64,000 bases of DNA from Candidatus Poribacteria bacterium (GTDB lineage Bacteria > Poribacteria > WGA-4E > WGA-3G). The stretch spans positions 45,987-109,986 of the forward strand of contig JAJDUH010000058.1 of the NCBI GenBank assembly GCA_022826805.1. The letters run 5' to 3'. Positions 58,544 through 64,000 of this stretch are shown here, one piece after another. The notes under the pieces were generated by a model, which made no database searches, was not told the origin of the DNA, and worked only from the letters and a program-made list of their open reading frames with translations. The position numbers and the translations under genes were made by a program. The first letter of the stretch is position 1. Every line of letters begins with the position of its first letter.

Positions 58544-58573
58544 TTGACATTTCCTTTGGATTCTGTGTATACT
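58544..58573 (+). promoter_or_regulatory. Candidate sigma70 promoter
   Basis: TTGACA-N18-TATACT; shares extended similarity with 60318..60346. Confidence 0.55.
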
Positions 58574-58610
58574 TAAAAACCAAGCGCGATTCGTCAGAGA
58601 AGGTAAACAG

Positions 58611-58973
58611 ATGACATCTACCACAAACCCGAAAACCGATACCGATCTTGTACGAGAACCCAAAAATGACCCGACCTATTGTCAGAGCGTCTCAATTCTT
58701 GATCCCGTCCTTCAGGAAACCTACACCGTCCATCTCAGAAAAGAGACGCTTGGATGGCGCGGCTGGATTCCCCAACTTCCCGAAGTCGACTGTAAGGCGA
58801 AAACCAAAAAAGAACTTCTGAATATGCTGGCAATCAGACTCCGTGAAACCCTTCAGGCGCGCGAGGATGCTTGGGATAAGCAGCTTGAAGCGGATGTAGC
58901 GGCAGGAGAATTGAAGCATCTACGATCAGATGCGCGCCGCGCGAAAAACGCTGAAACGCTCATTGATCTATAA
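58611..58973 (+). CDS. Hypothetical protein, possible antitoxin partner of the adjacent toxin-like pseudogene
   Basis: LGWRGWIPQLPEVDCKAKTKKELLNMLAIRLRETLQAREDAWDKQLEADVAAGELKHL; immediately upstream of a toxin-like sequence. Confidence 0.6.
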   Translation: MTSTTNPKTDTDLVREPKNDPTYCQSVSILDPVLQETYTVHLRKETLGWRGWIPQLPEVDCKAKTKKELLNMLAIRLRETLQAREDAWDKQLEADVAAGELKHLRSDARRAKNAETLIDL

Positions 58974-58977
58974 AACA

Positions 58978-59220
58978 ACGCCTGAATTTTGGGGTATTGT
59001 CAGAAACTCCCACAAGATATTCAAATTCGTGCTGACAAACAATTCCAACTGCTAAAGAAAAATCCGAACCATCCGTCACTCGTGCTAAAAAAGTGCGATG
59101 GGCGAATTATTGGGCTGCCAGAATTAACGACGACTACCGCGCCCTGGCACTTCAAGACGGACGGATAGAAGTCCCCGCTGTCGGGGACGTAACGTCCGAT
59201 CCGAAAGTAATGGTAATTTA
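58978..59220 (+). pseudogene. Frameshifted RelE/ParE-like toxin remnant
   Basis: Across three frames: PEFWGIVR / KLPQDIQIRADKQFQLLKKNPNHPSLVLKK / KVRWANYWAARINDDYRALALQDGRIEVPAVGDV; two apparent 1-nt shifts. Confidence 0.65.
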
Positions 59221-59222
59221 AT

Positions 59223-60008
59223 ATGCGCCTTCCTGAACTTACACTGGATCAGATTCAAGACCGCTGCACCGCACAGAGTTTCGCGCGCGGTGAAGACTAC
59301 TTCAACATGGAGATGATCGGCAATCCGATACTTCACGGATGCACATTGGCATCGACATGCGAAGGGACAGAAGAAGAGCCGTATCGTGTCTCTGTGGAAC
59401 TGACACCTACAGGGATTGCTGACACAAAGTGTTCCTGTCCGTACGATTGGGGAGGCGATTGTAAACACGTTGTCGCACTGCTGCTCACTTATATGTATGA
59501 ACTGGAGACAATCTCTTCCCTGGATGCCTTGCTGATCGTGCTCGCCGAAAAACCCAAGGAGACCCTGTTACGCGTGATTTCGGAATTGCTCACACGATCG
59601 CCGGAGTTGGTGGATATCGCGCGGTTCCATGCTGACATACCCGAGGCACCGGAGGAAGAAATAGAACCGATCCCACCCGAACTCAGCGTTTACGTAACAG
59701 TCGTAGACAAGGAGATGGAAGAGTTTGAAGAGTTTGAAGACACGGAACTCGAAGATCTCGGAGAGATGGAAGAGCTCGCAGATCCCCAAAATCCCGCTAT
59801 CCCGCTATATCACAGCCTTATTGAACAAAAAGTGCTTTCCGGAAATCGTAAAGCTTACGAGGAAGTTTTGGAGTGTTTGATCGTGCTAAGAGAAATCCAC
59901 GAGGACCTTGATCTGGAAGATGAGTGGACGCTTTATCTGGAAAACTTCCGAAAACGACACGCTCGCAAGCGGGTGTTGCTACAAATGATGGATGCGCAAC
60001 ACCTTTAG
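59223..60008 (+). CDS. SWIM zinc-finger protein
   Basis: CSCPYDWGGDCKHVVALLLTY (CxCx(n)CxH). Confidence 0.88.
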   Translation: MRLPELTLDQIQDRCTAQSFARGEDYFNMEMIGNPILHGCTLASTCEGTEEEPYRVSVELTPTGIADTKCSCPYDWGGDCKHVVALLLTYMYELETISSLDALLIVLAEKPKETLLRVISELLTRSPELVDIARFHADIPEAPEEEIEPIPPELSVYVTVVDKEMEEFEEFEDTELEDLGEMEELADPQNPAIPLYHSLIEQKVLSGNRKAYEEVLECLIVLREIHEDLDLEDEWTLYLENFRKRHARKRVLLQMMDAQHL

Positions 60009-60208
60009 CACAACCTACCAATTTCCTCAACCCACCCTTTTGCGAAGATCCTCAAACCACTTGAGCAGGTCAGACTCTGTCGCAATACCGAACCTCGCCC
60101 GATCCCGAAAAAAGGTGAAAACTCCCAAGCAAATTCTTAAAACTATGATGGATCCGAAAAATAAGTAAACATTCCAATAAACTGCGGATACACTCGCGGC
60201 CTTGATTC

Positions 60209-60254
60209 GGTAGGGTTTTTGCTGGGGTGTTTTTCAAGGTTTCCCAACCTCACC
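60209..60254. repeat. Constant-loop hairpin element
   Basis: ggtagggtttttgctggggtgtttttcaaggtttcccaacctcacc. Confidence 0.65.
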
Positions 60255-60317
60255 GATCCTTGGTGCCCAATTAATTATAGGTTTTACCATAAATGATCCT
60301 AAATTTTCATGAAAAAT

Positions 60318-60346
60318 TTGACGTTTTTTCTAATTTTGTGTATAGT
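60318..60346 (+). promoter_or_regulatory. Candidate promoter upstream of the CRISPR array
   Basis: TTGACG-N17-TATAGT, similar to 58544..58573. Confidence 0.35.
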
Positions 60347-60581
60347 CAATAAAAACAAACGCGATTCACCGATCGCGTGCAGATGAATCATAAATTGCCC
60401 AAGAATCCAGATGGCACTTGACCTTAGAGTCCATTTTGATAAAAAATCGCGTTGGGTCCAATGGTTACGTGGGTTTGTCGGAATTTTGGGTTGAATTTTT
60501 GCGTTAAAGAAACCCTCGCTCAGTTCGCGTTTGGTTTTGGGTCTACGGAGCCACATCTGGGCTGGGCTGAAATTGGGGGCA

Positions 60582-60911
60582 GTCCGAAAGGATTTTCCCG
60601 TTTGAAGGGAATTGAAACTATATAGCTGTTTCTATTAGAAGAAGATCTTCTTCAGTCTTAAAAGACTTTCCCGTTTGAAGGGAATTGAAACCTAAGCGTA
60701 GTGAGGCCGTGTGTTTTCAATGCTAATTGTCTTAAAAGACTTTCCCGTTTGAAGGGAATTGAAACTTTGGCTGTATAAGATTCCCACTTTAAGTTTAGTG
60801 TCTTAAAAGACTTTCCCGTTTGAAGGGAATTGAAACTTATAGAAATAACTAACTACAAATGCCTCCGTTGACTTGTCTTAAAAGACTTTCCCGTTTGAAG
60901 GGAATTGAAAC
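60582..60911 (+). CRISPR. CRISPR array segment 1: five 37-bp repeats, four spacers of 34-38 bp
   Basis: Consensus GTCTTAAAAGACTTTCCCGTTTGAAGGGAATTGAAAC at 60655, 60729, 60800, 60875; degenerate first repeat at 60582. Confidence 0.95.
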
Positions 60912-61134
60912 ACAGCTTCCAGTTTGTCCAATGTGAAAGCGAGAATTTTCAGACGTTCCGAAATCTTCAAAATCAAACTCGGATCGTCAGAATTGTACGG
61001 AATCTCCGCACGACAATCCTCCAGTTCCGTCCGAGCATAACCAATAACCAGATTCCACATAGTAGGATCAGGCTTGTCGGTAGTAGTATTATTGCTATTC
61101 TGATTCGCTATTAGTAGTTTTTTTAGGAGGGATT

Positions 61135-62259
61135 ATGTTGTTTAGAAAATTGAGTTTAGTTTTGGTTCTGTTGTTTTGTGTTAATTTAGGATATGCGAAG
61201 TTAGAGATTATTGTGAAGGACTCACCGGATTGGGGAGATGTTTTGGATGAAGATGTTGAGTATTTATGTCAAGAGATTGTTGATCAGTTTGAGAAACATT
61301 TACACCCGGCGAATGAGATCCATGCGTCGGTCAATGTGTCTCGGACAACTGTTGGATATAGTTTTCTAAATCTTGATTTAAAGGATCCTCATGTAAAATA
61401 CAAGATAAGTGTCCAGATGGGAGAAAATATAGATCTTAGATCTATGGGGCATTTGTGGGATTTTATTATTAGATTTGGACATGAAATTACGCATATATTG
61501 CAAGTTGAACAGAAAGGATTATCGTATAGAGCAACTGATAATGTCAATTTGTGGTTTCAAGAGGCTATTGCTCAAATGGGATGTGTCTGGGTAATGAAAA
61601 GTATGGCAGATGCTTGGAAAGATGGTTCACGTTTTGGAAAAGGTATATCAGAACCGGGAGGGTTCGCTGAATTTAGCGAAAATTTTGATTTCTATGCGGA
61701 TTGGTATATGGGTATTAATCCTTACTATGGCACTGCTAAAGAATGGCTTGAGAGATATGAAGATCAGATGAGAGTTGACTATCGGCAAGAGATTGCTGAA
61801 CAATTAGGCTATAAGCTTTTGTCTATTTTTGAGGATAATCCCGAAGCTTGGAACGCGGTTAGAAAAATGCCTCTTGCCAATACAGAAAAAATGTCTAAAT
61901 ATATGCAGATTTGGTATGATGCAGTGGATGTTCAGGATAGGCAGTATGTAGAAGCAATGGCTGATATAATGGGGGTTGAGGTGAAATCCATTGTTGTTGC
62001 CAGTAGAAAATCAGGTATACAGATAGACGCAGACATAGACAATAACGGGTTTGTTGATTTATCAGATGTTCTGCTTGTCCGAAGTGCTATGCAAAATCTA
62101 ATAGCTTATGATACTGATGTTAATAATGATGGGGTTACGAATGAAATTGATCTCTTACTTGTAAAGCAAGTTGCAACTGCAGCAATAGTAGCAGCTGCAC
62201 CGAGTCTTAAAAGACGAAAAATTGTAGCTACTACATGGGGATCGTTGAAACAACGATAG
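61135..62259 (+). CDS. Secreted zinc metalloprotease-like protein with dockerin-like repeats and C-terminal VATTWGSLKQR motif
   Basis: Signal peptide MLFRKLSLVLVLLFCVNLGYA; FGHEITHILQVEQKG...LWFQEAIAQMG (HExxH...E); DADIDNNGFVDLSDVLLVRSAM and DTDVNNDGVTNEIDLLLVKQV; RBS AGGAGG. Confidence 0.8.
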   Translation: MLFRKLSLVLVLLFCVNLGYAKLEIIVKDSPDWGDVLDEDVEYLCQEIVDQFEKHLHPANEIHASVNVSRTTVGYSFLNLDLKDPHVKYKISVQMGENIDLRSMGHLWDFIIRFGHEITHILQVEQKGLSYRATDNVNLWFQEAIAQMGCVWVMKSMADAWKDGSRFGKGISEPGGFAEFSENFDFYADWYMGINPYYGTAKEWLERYEDQMRVDYRQEIAEQLGYKLLSIFEDNPEAWNAVRKMPLANTEKMSKYMQIWYDAVDVQDRQYVEAMADIMGVEVKSIVVASRKSGIQIDADIDNNGFVDLSDVLLVRSAMQNLIAYDTDVNNDGVTNEIDLLLVKQVATAAIVAAAPSLKRRKIVATTWGSLKQR

Positions 62260-62314
62260 AATTTTTAGAGGAGTCCACAATGTTTAAAATTTTCAATAAT
62301 ATTACGAGTATCTC

Positions 62315-62342
62315 GTCTTAAAAGACTTTCCCGTTTGAAGGG
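62315..62342 (+). CRISPR. Left part of a CRISPR repeat interrupted by the IS
   Basis: GTCTTAAAAGACTTTCCCGTTTGAAGGG; right part GGAATTGAAAC at 63589..63599. Confidence 0.9.
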
Positions 62343-62382
62343 TTGTAGTGCATACGCTTATTTAGGCCACAATTTCGCAAAG

Positions 62383-63234
62383 TTAAGATAAGGTTTGTCG
62401 TTGAAATTCGATAGGTGTCAAATACCCTAACGCCGAATGTGGGCGTTTCTGATGATACACCTGTGTGATAAAATGACTGATGCGATCTCTCACCTCGGTG
62501 ATGTCTTGATAGTCATTGATGTCAACTTCTTCTTCTTTGAGCGTGCGGATGAGTCTTTCAGCATATCCGTTCTCCCAAGGGCGTCCGCGCGCTGCGACGG
62601 AAATCTCAATGTGATGTGCTTGGAGTGTGGCGATATAAGCTTTTGAAAGATACTGCACACCTTGATCGGAATGATGAATCTCACAGACGCTGTGGCAGAA
62701 TGCCGCTTTGAGCGGTTTGAGCGTCAGAGATTGGTTCAAGTGCTGACTGAGCTGCCACGCTCTGATCATACGCGTGAAGACATCCATGAGCAGGCAGACA
62801 TAGATAAAACGTCCCTTGAGACGCACATAGGTAATATCAGACACCCAGACCTGATCCTGACGAGAGACCTCAAGGTTTACGAGCCGGTTGCGCCAAGGTT
62901 TTTCACCTTGAAGCGATTTTGTTGTTTGACAGGCACGCTTGACGGCAATCAACAGATTATTGGCTTTCATCAAGCGTGCGACGCCTCGGGTTCCAACAGT
63001 GTATCCCTGACGCAGTAGCAACTGCGTGATACGCCTATACCCGTATCTCGGATACCGTCCAGCGAGTTTCTCTATTTCAGTTCGCAGGACGGAAACCTCG
63101 GACGGATCCTCTCTGGGGTGATAATAAAAACTACTGCGGTTGAAACCGAGTGTTTGACAAATCTCTCGCACGGAATACTCTGGGTGCAATGCCGAAATGA
63201 GATTTCGCTTTTCGGATAAGCTCATTTCAACCAA
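62383..63234 (-). CDS. IS3-family transposase OrfB (rve/DDE integrase core)
   Basis: VWVSDITYVRLKGRFIYVCLLMDVFTRMIRAWQLS...HHSDQGVQYLSKAY...GRPWENGYAERLIRTLKEEEV. Confidence 0.95.
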   Translation of the reverse strand: MVEMSLSEKRNLISALHPEYSVREICQTLGFNRSSFYYHPREDPSEVSVLRTEIEKLAGRYPRYGYRRITQLLLRQGYTVGTRGVARLMKANNLLIAVKRACQTTKSLQGEKPWRNRLVNLEVSRQDQVWVSDITYVRLKGRFIYVCLLMDVFTRMIRAWQLSQHLNQSLTLKPLKAAFCHSVCEIHHSDQGVQYLSKAYIATLQAHHIEISVAARGRPWENGYAERLIRTLKEEEVDINDYQDITEVRDRISHFITQVYHQKRPHSALGYLTPIEFQRQTLS

Positions 63235-63509
63235 TCCAAGGAAACCTTTTTTTGGATGTCTAAGGCAACAGTTAATCTCCCAACGAGCTGCTCAAGGTGA
63301 GCGATACGCTCCTCGGCATCACTCGACTGCTTATGAGAAGACTCAAACAGGGATGCCGCATTTTCAAGGAGCTGTCGTTTCCACTGTGAGAGTTGATTTT
63401 CGTTGAGATTATGACGCCGACATAGTTCTGCTTGTGAAGTCGCACGACTGAGGACTTCGAGAACAACTTCGGCTTTAAACTCGGGGGTGAACTTTCTTCG
63501 TTTTGCCAT
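63222..63509 (-). CDS. IS3-family transposase OrfA (HTH)
   Basis: MAKRRKFTPEFKAEVVLEVLSRATSQAELCRRHNLNENQLSQWKRQLLENA. Confidence 0.93.
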   Translation of the reverse strand: MAKRRKFTPEFKAEVVLEVLSRATSQAELCRRHNLNENQLSQWKRQLLENAASLFESSHKQSSDAEERIAHLEQLVGRLTVALDIQKKVSLDWLK

Positions 63510-63588
63510 TGGAGACTCCTTTCAATGAGATTGTTATTGTAGCACAATCTTCCTTTAGGGAGTGGTCTAAAAAACCGTAGGCAGTACA

Positions 63589-63680
63589 GGAATTGAAACG
63601 AAACAAAATGATAAAGGTTCGGATTTTATCTATTCTTTATTTAGTCTGAAAGAACTTTCCCGTTTGAAGGGAATTGAAAC
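63589..63680 (+). CRISPR. CRISPR array segment 3: right part of the interrupted repeat, one 44-bp spacer, terminal degenerate repeat
   Basis: GGAATTGAAAC at 63589..63599; GTCTGAAAGAACTTTCCCGTTTGAAGGGAATTGAAAC at 63644..63680. Confidence 0.9.
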
Positions 63681-63930
63681 GAAAAGCAACTTGATTAATG
63701 TTCGCCTTTCTGATATACTATTCAAACCAGTTTGGGTGACGCTGCAATGAATGGAATCCTTTTCCGTTTCTGCCACCCTCCCACCATCGCACTTACTGTT
63801 ACCCATAAGTATAGCGGGTGAGATAAGGTTCGTTGAGTTTTTCTTGTGTAGGGTTGTCTCCTGTGTTATGTTTAAAAGATCTTCTGAGTTTGGTCGTCCA
63901 AAGTATCTATTTCTTATAGAGGAGCTAAGA

Positions 63931-64000
63931 ATGTCTTCACATCCACACGGGTCTACGCCGTCTTGGAGTCGTCAGGAGTTTGCGGATCTTGATTTGGGAG
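63931..64000 (+). CDS. Start of an IS4/Tn5-like transposase, partial (runs off the right edge)
   Basis: MSSHPHGSTPSWSRQEFADLDLG...; resembles the N-terminal W..xEF...LGD motif of Tn5-type transposases; RBS-like GAGGAG upstream. Confidence 0.5.
   Translation, partial: MSSHPHGSTPSWSRQEFADLDLG

Larger units (their letters stand above)
62343..63588 (-). mobile_element. IS3-family insertion sequence
   Basis: Terminal inverted repeats TGTAGTGCATACGCTTATTTAGGCCAC / TGTACTGCCTACGGTTTTTTAGACCAC; OrfA and OrfB; boundaries within 1-2 bp. Confidence 0.92.

Noticed and set aside
60010-60110. Reverse-strand fragment FFRDRARFGIATESDLLKWFEDLRKRVG
   Set aside because: Possible gene remnant, but too short and without a start; not supportable.
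60299-60556. Reverse ORF of 85 aa upstream of the CRISPR array
   Set aside because: Overlaps a promoter-like sequence and has no recognisable domain.
60878-61060. Reverse ORF MWNLVIGYARTELEDCRAEI...
   Set aside because: Not called as a gene: it terminates inside a CRISPR repeat and has no clear RBS; kept only as evidence of a truncated edge.

Overview
The 64 kb window looks like a chromosomal segment of an uncultured bacterium. Gene content (PhyH dioxygenases, amidohydrolases, a sulfatase, PorV/PorQ-like proteins, many palindromic intergenic repeats) is reminiscent of Poribacteria-like genomes, but that is inference only. Core genes include miaB, map, ccmC-like, nadE, mutS2-dnaG-rpoD and three tRNAs. 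Accessory content includes an Mrr-like nuclease next to an ATPase-nuclease, a sacsin-like HATPase fused to a nuclease, a type ISP-like restriction-modification enzyme and a paralogous ATPase with an altered Walker B. The right end carries a CRISPR array without cas genes in the window. It is split by a secreted metalloprotease/dockerin gene and by an IS3-family element inserted inside a repeat. Main second-look items: (1) a short C-terminal motif (K-[LI]-[AV]-T-x-W-x-x-[LI]-K-x-[RK]) shared by six otherwise different secreted proteins; (2) the interrupted CRISPR array; (3) several intergenic hairpin families with a constant loop or flank but co-varying stems, including one array nested inside another repeat whose 'empty' copy is also in the window; (4) palindromic G/C-rich repeats inserted in frame inside the type ISP gene. 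No database search was run, so all family names come from motif recognition.
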